The notes beneath the pieces were generated by a model. It saw nothing but the letters and a program-made list of their open reading frames with translations, was not told where the DNA came from and did not search any database. Position numbers and translations under genes: made by a program. A stretch of 64,000 bases of DNA. Origin: Pseudanabaena sp. Salubria-1. GTDB taxonomy: Bacteria; Cyanobacteriota; Cyanobacteriia; Pseudanabaenales; Pseudanabaenaceae. The stretch is from assembly GCA_023336205.1 (NCBI GenBank), contig JALQCR010000008.1, forward strand, positions 62,001 to 126,000. Direction: 5' to 3'. This document shows, one piece after another, positions 20,354 through 29,902 of the stretch (its first letter is position 1; each line of letters starts with the position of its first letter).

Positions 20354-21171
20354 GGTAGTCCTAAAAAGGAAAGGATGTAGGAAAATATCCAGATAGTTGA
20401 TACAAAGTAAAGTAATGTCAGAAGCAAGGCCATCCTGTCCATCCTGCCAGTCCGTATCCGTTGTAAAAAACGGCAGTACACGACATGGAAAACAAAATTA
20501 TAAATGTCGGGACTGTGGTCGTCAATTTGTAGAAAATCCACAGTGGCAGAGAGTTTCAGAGCGTACCCAAGACACTTATGACCTTCTTGAGAAACTACTA
20601 CTAGAAAAAATCCCACTAGCTGGAATTGCCAGAGTCCTCAAGGTCTCAGAGAGATGGTTGCAAAGTTACGTCAATCATAAATATGAAAACGTTCCTCAGC
20701 AGGTGGAGGTAGAACCAAAACCAAAACGCCGTTTGACCATACAGATGGATGAATTGTGGTCTTTTGTGGACGACAAAGGCAATAAACAGTGGGTATGGCT
20801 TGCCATTGATGCCGAGACTCGTGAAATTGTCGGTTGTTATATAGGCGATCGCACTGGTGAATCAGCTCAGAAGTTATGGGAATCGTTGCCTAGCGTCTAT
20901 CGCCAATGTGCGGTTATTTATACTGACTTCTATTCGTCTTATCCAGTTGTCCTGCACAGCAAACGTCATAGGGCTGTCGGGAAAGAAACGGGAAAGACCA
21001 ACTATATTGAGAGATTCAACTGTACGTTACGTCAACGAGTATCAAGACTAGTTAGAAAGACCTTATCTTTTTCTAAGAAATTGGAAAATCACATTGGAGC
21101 CATTTGGAATTTTATTCATCATTACAACGATTCTTTACCTCCGTGTGCGTCCTTTCCTTTTTAGGACTACC
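20354..21171 (+). mobile_element. IS1-family element, copy 4, in hesA
   Basis: 818 bp, target duplication CCCAATCG at 20346-20353 and 21172-21179. Its transposase matches copy 1 (His variant), so the two share a recent source. Confidence 0.97.
20415..21164 (+). CDS. IS1-family transposase (copy 4)
   Basis: Full-length single-frame IS1 transposase (249 residues), protein-identical to that of copy 1, with the His variant in LHSKRH. Zinc-ribbon and DDE motifs intact. Confidence 0.92.
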   Translation: MSEARPSCPSCQSVSVVKNGSTRHGKQNYKCRDCGRQFVENPQWQRVSERTQDTYDLLEKLLLEKIPLAGIARVLKVSERWLQSYVNHKYENVPQQVEVEPKPKRRLTIQMDELWSFVDDKGNKQWVWLAIDAETREIVGCYIGDRTGESAQKLWESLPSVYRQCAVIYTDFYSSYPVVLHSKRHRAVGKETGKTNYIERFNCTLRQRVSRLVRKTLSFSKKLENHIGAIWNFIHHYNDSLPPCASFPF

Positions 21172-21179
21172 CCCAATCG

Positions 21180-21718
21180 GGCTTTTCAGGGAATAAACAA
21201 GATAGACATCCTGTTTCATGGGGAATGATGGTGGTGAGATAGGCTTCCATATCGTTCATGGCAGCTTCGACCATCGGACATCGCCAACGCACACAAGCAG
21301 CATTGAGCAGATCGCGTTCAGTAAAGTTGTGGGCGCAATCGAGGGCAATATCTGCTGACTGGACAAGCTCATCAACATTATCGGCAGTCACATAGTCATT
21401 CACCGCTTCAATTTCCACATCGGGATTGATGCTAAGCAGAGTTTCCTGCGCCTTGAAAACGCGAGGATTCCCAACCCAATCATCGGTCATCAGAACTTGG
21501 CGATTCATGTCATCGAGACGCAGCTCTCCGCCACGAACAAGGATAAGTTTGCCAATGCCTGCAACGGCAAGATAGAGAGCGGCTGTGCCACCTAATCCGC
21601 CCACACCTGTTACCAAAACTGTGGAAGATTTGAGCTTTTGTTGCGCTTCTTCGCCAAAGTTAGACAGCATCATCTGGCGGCGATAACGTTCTATTTCTGT
21701 AGGTGTTAGAGAAATCAT
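21180..21718 (-). pseudogene. hesA: hesA, 5' part
   Basis: ThiF/MoeB/E1-like adenylyltransferase of the nif operon, presumably acting in sulfur or cofactor delivery. ATP-binding GVGGLGGTAALYLAVAGIGKL (about 36-56) and RQVLMTDDWVG are intact; the first zinc CxxC is in TGCLSCLFPEKPDW. The IS1 lies right after this motif. The two parts total 280 codons including the stop, a normal HesA of 279 residues. The start codon is 2 bp after the nifW stop. Confidence 0.94.
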
Positions 21719-21720
21719 GA

Positions 21721-22050
21721 TTATTCATCCTCCTCATCCGTACCTATGTCGCTCAACATGACAATATTCTGCGGCTTTTGGTGAAAGACTTTGAATAGCT
21801 TCTGCTCGATCGCGTTAGAGTTTTGCAAAGTAGCATAGGAATTTTCTAGGGCTTCTCGGTATAAACTCAGTTTTTGTTCTTCAGCCGCTTCGACAAGTTT
21901 ATTGTCGATTTCTTCCAAAGACTGCGAGAATTTTTTGAGAATGTGCAAGCGATTGATATTTACAACCTGTGCATCGTAGTCAAGCTCGAAAAACTCGAAA
22001 TATTGTTCCGCATCGGTCAATTTCTGAAATTCGCTAAGTGTACCAACCAT
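21721..22050 (-). CDS. nifW: NifW, nitrogenase stabilising protein
   Basis: 109 residues, the usual NifW length. Helical protein that protects the MoFe protein and takes part in its maturation. Recognisable segments: LTDAEQYFEFFELDYDAQVVNINRLHILKKF and YREALENSYATLQ. It lies 1 bp after the DUF683 gene stop and 2 bp before hesA, hence tightly co-transcribed. Acidic tail GTDEEDE. Intact. Confidence 0.94.
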   Translation of the reverse strand: MVGTLSEFQKLTDAEQYFEFFELDYDAQVVNINRLHILKKFSQSLEEIDNKLVEAAEEQKLSLYREALENSYATLQNSNAIEQKLFKVFHQKPQNIVMLSDIGTDEEDE

Positions 22051-22051
22051 A

Positions 22052-22291
22052 TCAGTCGCTCCTATTCTGTTCGAGGATGATTAATTGTTTCTTCAATCCA
22101 TCAATTTGATGAAAGATGTCATAGGTTTTAGCTGCTACGTCCATTAGTTGTTCGTAGTCGGTGGGTAGCCCTTCCGCGAGATCGTGCAGATCCATTTTCA
22201 TTTGACCTGCCTTGCTGTTCAGCCGTTTAATCTTAGTTTTGAGTTCGTCAATACTAAGTCCTGCGATCGCTGTATCTGTCACTTGCACCAT
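22052..22291 (-). CDS. DUF683 (CCE_0567-type) nif-associated protein
   Basis: 79 residues, a small helical protein invariably placed after the DUF269 gene in cyanobacterial nif operons. Visible core: LSIDELKTKIKRLNSKAGQMKMDLHDLAEGLP. Family members form antiparallel coiled coils and have been linked to metal handling; the exact role is unproven. It lies 29 bp after DUF269 and 1 bp before nifW. Confidence 0.92.
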   Translation of the reverse strand: MVQVTDTAIAGLSIDELKTKIKRLNSKAGQMKMDLHDLAEGLPTDYEQLMDVAAKTYDIFHQIDGLKKQLIILEQNRSD

Positions 22292-22320
22292 AATCTTTTC
22301 TCGGTATGTTTAAGATTGAT

Positions 22321-22821
22321 TTAGGCTTTGGCAACTTCAGGGAAGTTGATGGCATATTCCACACCCTTTTGGGCGAGTTTTTCACCTTCTTCGCCTAACT
22401 TCTCTAGGGAGTCGAAACCGAAGCGTTGAGCGTCGCGCAAAGTGCGTGTCGTCACCAGCAAACGACCAGAGAAAATCAACGCCCAACCAAATCCTTCATG
22501 ACTAAGATCGACAACTACTTGGCAAAGAAGTCCAGATTGCTGCTCAATGCGAAGGGCGATCGCACGGTAAAAAGCAAAAACTCGACTTTTAGTAATCGGA
22601 TCGACCTCGCCATCAACAGAAATTTTGCGCTTTTGTTGTTTGGTGAGAATGAAGGGCTTAAGCAGCAGTTCATCTGCCCAGTTGCGATAGGTTCCATAGC
22701 CATCGTTAACGCGGATTTGCTGGACTAGTGCTTGTAAAAATGGGCTTTGTTTAATTACTTCTGCTCCATTTTCAGGGGTAGTAGTCGCTGGAGTGGAAGT
22801 TAATGTAACTGTTGCGGTCAT
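22321..22821 (-). CDS. DUF269 NifX-associated protein
   Basis: 166 residues. Belongs to the family encoded next to nifX (DUF269), thought to assist FeMo-co biosynthesis or trafficking. Core features: SPFLQALVQQIRVNDGYGTYRNWADELLLKPFI, then SHEGFGWALIFSGRLLVTTRTLRDAQRFGFDSLEKL. A Thr-rich leader of about 20 residues (TATVTLTSTPATTTPENG) precedes the domain. A palindrome-rich repeat separates it from nifX. Intact. Confidence 0.93.
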   Translation of the reverse strand: MTATVTLTSTPATTTPENGAEVIKQSPFLQALVQQIRVNDGYGTYRNWADELLLKPFILTKQQKRKISVDGEVDPITKSRVFAFYRAIALRIEQQSGLLCQVVVDLSHEGFGWALIFSGRLLVTTRTLRDAQRFGFDSLEKLGEEGEKLAQKGVEYAINFPEVAKA

Positions 22822-22847
22822 AGAGTTCTCCTTGAATTTTATGGATA

Positions 22848-22967
22848 TCCCTGCAATAAATTGCGGGCTAAAAGCTTAAACCCGTTTCAACGGGTTAATT
22901 CTAATTGAAGAGTCAGTTTTAACTGACTTTAGCTTTGAGACAAGAACTTTAGTTCTTGGTAATCTAC
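22848..22967. repeat. Palindrome-rich repeat between nifX and DUF269
   Basis: Four short palindromes in a row: GCAATAAATTGC, AACCCGTTTCAACGGGTT, AGTCAGTTTTAACTGACT and AAGAACTTTAGTTCTT. The same series, inverted, forms the core of the terminal-repeat element at 52755-52904. Here the outer TAGGACTTACGCA ends are absent. It lies entirely in the intergenic gap. Confidence 0.85.
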
Positions 22968-22975
22968 AGAGTGTT

Positions 22976-23377
22976 TCAACCCGTCTCTAGATCATCAAAA
23001 TCATGAACTGGTGGTTGCAGGGCTTTTCTCAACCAAGGGGGAGGATTGCCTTGCAGGGTTAGTACCAATTTATTTAGTACCTCCGCGATTTCCTCCTCTT
23101 CCGACTTCGCTTTAATCGGTGTAACCCGCTTGCGAATTAGACGGGCGGCGGCGCTTCCACCGATCGCGGAAACATAGACGATGGTACAACCAGCCAATGC
23201 TTCGATTTTGGGAACTAGCTTGTCTTCGTTGCCATCTTCCTTTAACTCTCCTTTAAAAGTGAGCGTATCCACAAATTGATATCCTTCAGTCGTGACCTCA
23301 TAGACATCAATCTCTTTAGCTCAGCCAAAGTGGGCATTAATGTGAATGCGATCGCTTGTGGTAAAAGCAACCTTCAT
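22976..23377 (-). pseudogene. nifX: nifX with in-frame TGA at Trp19
   Basis: Carrier of NifB-co and FeMo-co precursors. Reading from ATG at 23377 gives MKVAFTTSDRIHINAHFG, then TGA (23321-23323), then AKEIDVYEVTTEGYQFVDTLTFKGELKEDG in the same frame to the natural end. NifX proteins have Trp at this position, so TGG became TGA. Apart from this, 133 codons are intact (GCTIVYVSAIGGSAAARLI, the NafY/NifX fold). The ATG overlaps the nifEN stop as TAATG, showing coupling. Internal restart at 23272 would lack the first strands. Confidence 0.92.
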
Positions 23378-25560
23378 TACGATTCTCCTTGTTTCACTAA
23401 AATATTGGGATGAGCGGATTCTTCGGCATCTAGCCAAATATTGCCAAGCTCAAAAAGCAGTTCCATCGTGCCGCGATAACCGACGACGCTGCGATGACCA
23501 TTGCCTAAACGGTCTAGAATGGGGAAACCCAAACGGTAGATGGGAATTCCTAATTTCTTAGCAGGTCTCTTTCCGTTGGAGTTTGTTGCGATCAGATCGG
23601 AACCTGCGGCGAGATTTTCAAAATCTTCAAGATCACCAATCGTCACTTCCGCGATCGGCAACTTCTCTAATAAAGGTGATCGCGTTGTGGTGACGGCAGC
23701 TTGAAGTTCTACGCCCATTTCTGTCAGCCACCAAGCAACGCTGTAGAGCAGGTCAGGCTCTAGGGCTAGGGAAACGCGCTTGCGACCGAAATAGAAGTGG
23801 GTATCTAAGATCGCATCTTGGAGTTGTTGTCTTTGATAGCGATATTTCTCAGGTACGTCAACTCCACTCAATTGATAGAGTTGTTGCAAGATCAGATCGG
23901 TTGCACCTAGCCCTGTGAGGCGATCGAATACTTGATAATCAGTACCAAAGCGCTCTTGTAGAATTATCGCCGCAGTTCGCATACTTTCGCCCAAGGCGAG
24001 AGTAAATACAGAACTACCAACACTTTGGATCTGCTCTAGCGTCGTTCCGCCTGTGGTGACGGGACTATAACTCTCGCTCAAATGTCCATCCATCGAACTC
24101 GAAAGATCGGGAATGAAAATTGGCGATAGTCCAAAGGAGTTAATGATTTCCTTAATCTCTTGGATATCCCCAGGTGCTAAAGCCGAACTTGCTAAGATCG
24201 TTACCTGTTGTGGATCTTTGATGCCCTCCTGTGGTAGCGATCGCACAATGCTTTCAATTACTGCTGCATAGCCATCCTGTAACGCTCCTCGAAAATCGGG
24301 AGTTGAGGCAAAAGCGATCGCCAGTTTATCAAGTTCAGGATGTTTTTGGCGGAAGGTTCGGAGAATGCCTTCCATATCATCGCCGCGAGTTTCCGTTAAA
24401 CCTGTAGTACAGAGTCCGATAATTTCGGGCTTTGCCTTTTCCACTAGGGTTAAAATCGCCTGTTCAATATTGTCTTCACCACCGAGAATTGTGGTAACTT
24501 CCGTCATCGCTGTTGTCGCTAGGGGAATTGCTTCACGGAAATGGCGAACCAGTTGTACCTTAGCAAAGGCGGTACAGCCTTGGGAACCATGCATTAATGG
24601 CATCGCCCCCTTTAATCCTAGAAAGGCAAGGGATGCACCGAGGGGCTGACTTTGTTTAAGAGCATTGACAGTGACGGATTTTTTCGGGGTGATGACATCA
24701 GTTTTGACTTGCTCAGCGTGACTTTCAATTAATAGAGACTTGTTGAACGCTAGGGGATCTTCCCAAGGGGCGGGTTGACAGACTTGCGCCCAAATTGGAC
24801 TATACAGGGCTTCTTCTAATTCTCTAGCAATCTCAATCATGCCTACATAACCAGCGTAGGGATGATGACGCTCTTGGTTAATATCGAGAAAGGGAATCCT
24901 TGCTTTGAGTGCGGTGTATTGGTTGCGACCACCTGCGATTAACATATCGGCTTGGGTTTTCGCAATGGTTTTGAGCAATTCTTGGGCGTTCCCTTTCTCC
25001 ATCATGATCCCATCTTTACTCAGCAGGGCGCGAATCTTTGCCTTATCTTCTTCTGTACTCTTCTTAGTACTGGTTGCCACAACTTCCATACCCAAATCTT
25101 TCGCGGCGGAAATGATTGACCAGCTTTTGACACCGCCTGTGTAGAGAACAACTTTTTTACCCTTGAGCCGATCGCGGTACGGCGCAAGTTCGCGATCAAG
25201 GTTTGCTGATTCCTCTGCGATCAGCTTTTCGACACGCTCTTGGAGGTCGCGATCGCCTAATTTTGCGGCAATATTGCGTAGACATTGATTCATGTCGGCA
25301 ATCCCATAAAAAGATTCTTCGGTGTAGGGAATGCCATAGCGCTCTTCCATCTTTCGAGCGACGTTGATTAATGCTTTAGAACAGATGAGAACATTCAGTT
25401 TTGCTCGGTGAGCATAACAAACTTCTTTATAGGTAGCATCACCTGTAATTTTCGATAATACGCGAATGCCCAATTTCTCAAATAAGGGCAGCACACTCCA
25501 CATTTCACCTACGATATTGTATTCGCCAATTAGATTGATATCGTAGGGAGTGGTATATTC
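23377..25560 (-). pseudogene. nifEN: nifEN fusion: NifE C-terminal part and complete NifN
   Basis: FeMo-cofactor scaffold. Reading resumes after the IS at [21 protein letters not shown] (NifE) and runs through [29 protein letters not shown]. It passes without a stop or start codon across a linker ([20 protein letters not shown]) into Nif[48 protein letters not shown] and a complete C-terminus. It is therefore one polypeptide, unlike the usual separate nifE and nifN. Removing the Tn5-like IS and one target copy joins it in frame to 27075-27485. The first ~50-60 NifE codons are missing. Confidence 0.95.
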
Positions 25561-27065
25561 CTTACTTTTCCCGTTAAGTATGAATTTGAGCAAGAAGCCA
25601 ACCTTGGCAAAGTTCACGTAGATTAGACCAGCCCCGCCAGAGGACTTGAATGCCAATGGGAGATTTACGACGATGTTCAAGATACCCGCCAAGGAAAGCA
25701 ATCGACTCGATAGCCCAAGCAACGGTTAAAACAGGAGGAGATTTAGGGAATCTAGCCTTTAAAACCTGAATTTGGACAGGAGAAAGAATCTCAACGGCAG
25801 GAGCATCAGGTTGATTGCGATGGAGATAAGTAACCTGTAAAAGTTCGACCGCACAGACACTTAAAAAGCCTAACAATGTCTTCATCCCTTCAGCAGCAAG
25901 TCTATAGCGCTCACACTGACAGCCAGACTTAAAGATTTTATGGAAATCTTCGACACGCCAACGGTAAGTATACCAACGTAAAATCTTAATGGCAGTCTCT
26001 AGTTCTTCTACGACTTCAGTGGTCAACAGCATCCATTCCAAAGAGGTTTCACCTTCTGGGCAATCGATTTCCGTTGCATAGACAGCATAAACGGTTAATG
26101 GGTCACGATTGTCAAAACGATAGGGAACCCGTAGATGAACCTTAGAAAATCGTACAGCTAATTTCGCGATACGGGCTTTACGTTTACCAGTCTCTGGTAC
26201 TTTGATTTCCTGTTCAAATCTTACGGGTTGCGACTCCAGTTTTTGCCATAGACGTTCGCTATTTTGGTCTAAGCTACGGTCATGGGCTGCTCGTACTAAT
26301 ACCCCTGTATGTTTCAGTTGTCGTACTTGGTCGAAGACTTCGGTGATATCTCCTTCGCGGTCGAAAATATGAATTACATTGGTGCTGCTACTTACTTGAT
26401 GCTCGACTGCGGTCATCGCTTCTACCCATCGATAAGACTCTTTATCTTTGAATAACCTTTGTCGGGCTGCTTTTCGGTCAAGCGCCTGTCGTTGCTTTTT
26501 CGCTTCTGGAGTTTCATCTTGCGGTGGCTTTGCTTTCGGTTCTCGGTTCCACAATTTTTGCCATAACAACCCGATTACTTGTCCTTGTTCGGGGGCGATC
26601 GCTAAGGCACTATGCAGAATTAATCCGTTCCCACCGTTTCCTGTTGGTCCATACCCTTCCCGTTTGGCTTTAATTTTGCCATAATCTAGATAGGTGGTAT
26701 CTCCTATGCATAAGACCAATTCTTGTTCTTCCACGGCTTCACTGGTCATTTGACAGTGTGGTTTTATGATCTTGCTAAATTCTGTTTTCCGATTGGCGAA
26801 AACTCATAAGCTCTTTTTAACTCAGAGCCACTTTTAAATATCTCTGACAAGGCTTTCCCAAATCCTTCACTTATCTTTTTGCCGATTGAGTAGGCTCTAT
26901 CGCTTAGTCTCTCATCCCCTAATTCACAACTCGCAAAGTTTTTGTCCCACCAGTTCATCATTTTTCTTGCCTACTTTTACTTCATTTTTTATACTTTAAC
27001 CTCATCTGGGCTCTTTCCCTGAAAGACTTTTCTATTATGCCTTTCAAAGATCCCGTGAAAAGTAA
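25561..27065 (-). mobile_element. IS4-family (Tn5/IS50-like) element in nifE
   Basis: About 1505 bp. Ends CTTACTTTTCCCG and, at the other side, the complement of TTACTTTTCACGG. The target duplication GGTATATTC (9 bp) is at 25552-25560 and 27066-27074. If the outer G/C pair is counted in the repeat, the duplication is 8 bp. Confidence 0.93.
25574..26961 (-). pseudogene. Tn5-like transposase with a -1 frameshift
   Basis: Frame 1 (26961-26764) has the Tn5-type start NWWDKNFASCELGDERLSDRAYSIGKKI and ELKRAYEFS. Frame 2 (from about 26800 to 25574) continues FANRKTEFSKIIKPHCQMTSEAVEEQELVLCIGDTTYLDYG, then DREGDITEVFDQ and the YRWRVEDFHKIFKSGC catalytic region. One base is missing in the T-run of GAGTTTTCGCC. 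This is either a mutation or a programmed slip; the length and order of domains otherwise match Tn5 transposase. Confidence 0.88.
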
Positions 27066-27074
27066 GGTATATTC

Positions 27075-27485
27075 GGGTTCGGCAGTGCCAATCACATATT
27101 CTAATAAAGCTTCACCGCCCATGCGATTTCCTAAATTCTTGGTTCCAGCGAACCCAGGGGAATTAATGGGAACGACGGGAATACCTGTTCTTTCGGCTGC
27201 TTTTTGACAGACTGCTTCGAGATCGTCACCAATCAGGGCCGTTACACAGGTGTTATACACAAACACCGCCGCAGGTTGATAACGTTGTTGAACTTCTAAA
27301 ATTGCCTTATAGAGCTTTTTCTCACCACCAAAGATAATATCGTTTTCGCTGAGGTCGGTGGTAAAGCCCATTTTATACATTGTCGAACCTGAGGACAGGC
27401 TACCTCTTGCGCCCCAAGAATTACCACCACAGGCGATCGGGGCATGTACGAGATGGGCAACATCAGGAATGGGGACGAGGGCGGC
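27075..27485 (-). pseudogene. nifE: nifE, internal fragment
   Basis: 137 NifE codons. Homology begins at [41 protein letters not shown] and continues through [33 protein letters not shown] and [10 protein letters not shown] to EPEYT. The cluster-ligand region before VPIPD (with the first Cys) is absent. The break at 27485 lies 11 bp from the hsdR stop codon. It is therefore the counterpart of the nifH break at 5392. Confidence 0.94.
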
Positions 27486-27496
27486 AGATTAGAAAT

Positions 27497-27808
27497 TTAT
27501 GCTGAATCTTGTTGTGCTTGCCAAAGAGTCTCAAAGACAAATTCTTGATAGCGCCTTTTAAAATCTTTGTCTGTTGAGTACTTTTTAAAGATTTCTGTTT
27601 GAGTCATCATATATTGCTGCATTAGTTTATCTACTTTTTTGTCAGAAGATATTTTTGCGTTTTGCTTGTCGGGTGAAGTGTTGATCGTATCCATAGTCTG
27701 AGCATCTGCCTTGATATCAGCAGGGATTTGATTCACCAGAATCTCGTTCACTTTGTCTTTATCTGTCCAATCAATATCACCAAAACGTTGATTAAAAACA
27801 TTGATGAT
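27497..27808 (-). pseudogene. hsdR: hsdR, 3' end, displaced by inversion
   Basis: Encodes IINVFNQRFGDIDWTDKDKVNEILVNQIPADI..., ending FKRRYQEFVFETLWQAQQDSA, the C-terminal HsdR domain that docks on the methyltransferase. Read from the IS1 duplication (27809-27816) it continues EFDTLEN at 15171 exactly. It is not an independent gene, although an internal ATG at 27751 leaves an 84-codon frame. Confidence 0.93.
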
Positions 27809-27816
27809 ATTTTCTA

Positions 27817-28615
27817 GGTAGTCCTAAAAAGGAAAGGACGCACACGGAGGTAAAGAATCGTTGTAATGATGAATAAAATTCCAAATGGCTCCAATGTGAT
27901 TTTCCAATTTCTTAGAAAAAGATAAGGTCTTTCTAACTAGTCTTGATACTCGTTGACGTAACGTACAGTTGAATCTCTCAATATAGTTGGTCTTTCCCGT
28001 TTCTTTCCCGACAGCCCTATGACGTTTGCTGGGCAGGACAACTGGATAAGACGAATAGAAGTCAGTATAAATAACCGCACATTGGCGATAGACGCTAGGC
28101 AACGATTCCCATAACTTCTGAGCTGATTCACCAGTGCGATCGCCTATATAACAACCGACAATTTCACGAGTCTCGGCATCAATGGCAAGCCATACCCACT
28201 GTTTATTGCCTTTGTCGTCCACAAAAGACCACAATTCATCCATCTGTATGGTCAAACGGCGTTTTGGTTTTGGTTCTACCTCCACCTGCTGAGGAACGTT
28301 TTCATATTTATGATTGACGTAACTTTGCAACCATCTCTCTGACACCTTGAGGACTCTGGCAATTCCAGCTAGTGGGATTTTTTCTAGTAGTAGTTTCTCA
28401 AGAAGGTCATAAGTGTCTTGGGTACGCTCTGAAACTCTCTGCCACTGTGGATTTTCTACAAATTGACGACCACAGTCCCGACATTTATAATTTTGTTTTC
28501 CATGTCGTGTACTGCCGTTTTTTACAACGGATACGGACTGGCAGGATGGACAGGATGGCCTTGCTTCTGACATTACTTTACTTTGTATCAACTATCTGGA
28601 TATTTTCCTACATCC
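27817..28615 (-). mobile_element. IS1-family element, copy 5, truncated by IS30
   Basis: 799 of 818 bp. The end next to hsdR is complete with duplication ATTTTCTA (27809-27816). The far end stops at CCTACATCC where IS30 copy 2 begins. The missing tip is at 15172. Confidence 0.95.
27824..28573 (-). CDS. IS1-family transposase (copy 5)
   Basis: Complete 249-residue IS1 transposase with Pro variant, nearly identical to copy 6. The coding frame is unharmed although the element has lost one terminal repeat and can no longer move as a unit. Confidence 0.92.
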   Translation of the reverse strand: MSEARPSCPSCQSVSVVKNGSTRHGKQNYKCRDCGRQFVENPQWQRVSERTQDTYDLLEKLLLEKIPLAGIARVLKVSERWLQSYVNHKYENVPQQVEVEPKPKRRLTIQMDELWSFVDDKGNKQWVWLAIDAETREIVGCYIGDRTGESAQKLWESLPSVYRQCAVIYTDFYSSYPVVLPSKRHRAVGKETGKTNYIERFNCTLRQRVSRLVRKTLSFSKKLENHIGAIWNFIHHYNDSLPPCASFPF

Positions 28616-29702
28616 CGCCAATTCAAGGATGAAATGCAACACCTAGAGATCTTTGCGTAAAGGGACTCATAAGGATATTCTGATATTAATCACAATAATT
28701 AGGATACCCTCATGAGCTTTGTCCATCTTACCACCACAGAAAGAAGTGAACTGTATAAACTAAGAGTAATTGAGCAATTATCTGTATCAGAGATAGGTCG
28801 TCGCTTGAAGCGAAACAAAAGTACGATTTCAAGAGAGTTATCGCGCAATACAGACGAGCGACAGATTGGCTATTTGCCAGATACTGCGGTTGCCCTGATG
28901 AAAGCAAGACGGAAACAAGCAAAGGTAAGATTTCAGAGCATCAGTGCTGAGACGATCGCCGAAGTCAAACAACGGTTAGAGCAACACCACAGCCCAGAGC
29001 AACTAGCAGGGAGAATGGAAAGGGAGGGGCTAGGTAAAATCAGCTATGAGACGATTTATCTGATGATCTATGCAAACCATCAAGAGATGGGAATATATCA
29101 ACAATATCTGAGGCAGAAGCAAAAGCAACGAAGGCGCAAAGGTCGCCATCAGAAGCGAGGTGGCATTCCCAATAGGGTAGGGATAGAGAATCGACCGAAG
29201 ATTGCAGATTTAAAAACAGAGATTGGACATTGGGAAAGTGATACGGTAATCGGGTGCAACCACACAGGTATCGTAGTTACGCATGTTGATAAAGCATCGA
29301 AGTATTTACTTGCTGGACTAGCTAAGAACAAGACGATGGATGAGATAAACAGAGTGACATTCAATCTATTTGAGCCTATAGAATCAACATCTCGAAAGAC
29401 AATGACCTTTGATAATGGAAGAGAATTCTGTGGGCATGAGAAGCTATCTGAAAGATTGAAACTAGAGACCTTCTTTGCGAATCCATATCATTCATGGGAA
29501 CGTGGATTGAATGAACACACCAATGGATTAATTAGAGAGTTCTATCCCAAAAGTACAAACTTTAAAATCGTGAAAGAAGAGGACTTTCAGAAGGCAGTGA
29601 ATTTGATCAATCACAGACCCAGAAAATCACTTGACTATCGTACTCCTTACGAAGTATTCTTTGCTTCATCAGAACCCGTTGCATTTCATCCTTGAATTGG
29701 CG
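28616..29702 (+). mobile_element. IS30-family element, copy 2
   Basis: 1087 bp, complete ends. The left flank TCC is the complement of the GGA next to copy 1; the right flank is ATA. It forms the second boundary of the 12.3-kb inverted segment. Confidence 0.95.
28712..29695 (+). CDS. IS30-family transposase (copy 2)
   Basis: 327 residues, protein-identical to copy 1: HTH (SEIGRRLKRNKSTISREL) and DDE motifs (ESDTVIG, FDNGREF, WERGLNEHTNGLIREF). Intact. Confidence 0.96.
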   Translation: MSFVHLTTTERSELYKLRVIEQLSVSEIGRRLKRNKSTISRELSRNTDERQIGYLPDTAVALMKARRKQAKVRFQSISAETIAEVKQRLEQHHSPEQLAGRMEREGLGKISYETIYLMIYANHQEMGIYQQYLRQKQKQRRRKGRHQKRGGIPNRVGIENRPKIADLKTEIGHWESDTVIGCNHTGIVVTHVDKASKYLLAGLAKNKTMDEINRVTFNLFEPIESTSRKTMTFDNGREFCGHEKLSERLKLETFFANPYHSWERGLNEHTNGLIREFYPKSTNFKIVKEEDFQKAVNLINHRPRKSLDYRTPYEVFFASSEPVAFHP

Positions 29703-29734
29703 ATAGTTTGCCGCACTAACTTTATTTAAAATAT

Positions 29735-29764
29735 AAAAATAAGGAGCTTAAGCCCCTTATTTTT
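29735..29764. terminator. Stem-loop terminator left without its gene
   Basis: AAAATAAGG ... CCTTATTTT arms with an AGCTTAAGC centre and a T-run. No gene remains upstream on the plus strand other than IS30. The host gene it served was probably removed when IS30 copy 2 lost its original right flank. The rest of 29703-29902 holds no gene. Confidence 0.65.
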
Positions 29765-29902
29765 CATAGCTTTTAAGATTTTTATCTACTTGTATTTATT
29801 GCTATTTTTAACACAGAATATAGTTAAGAAATGTAGTAGAAAAATCAAAATATGCTTTAAAAGAATTAAGCTAAATGTTGTCGTTAATAAAGGTCAGCTT
29901 TT

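Noticed and set aside
27497..27751. Independent 84-residue gene
   Set aside because: It is the C-terminus of hsdR, proven by frame continuity and shared IS1 target duplication.
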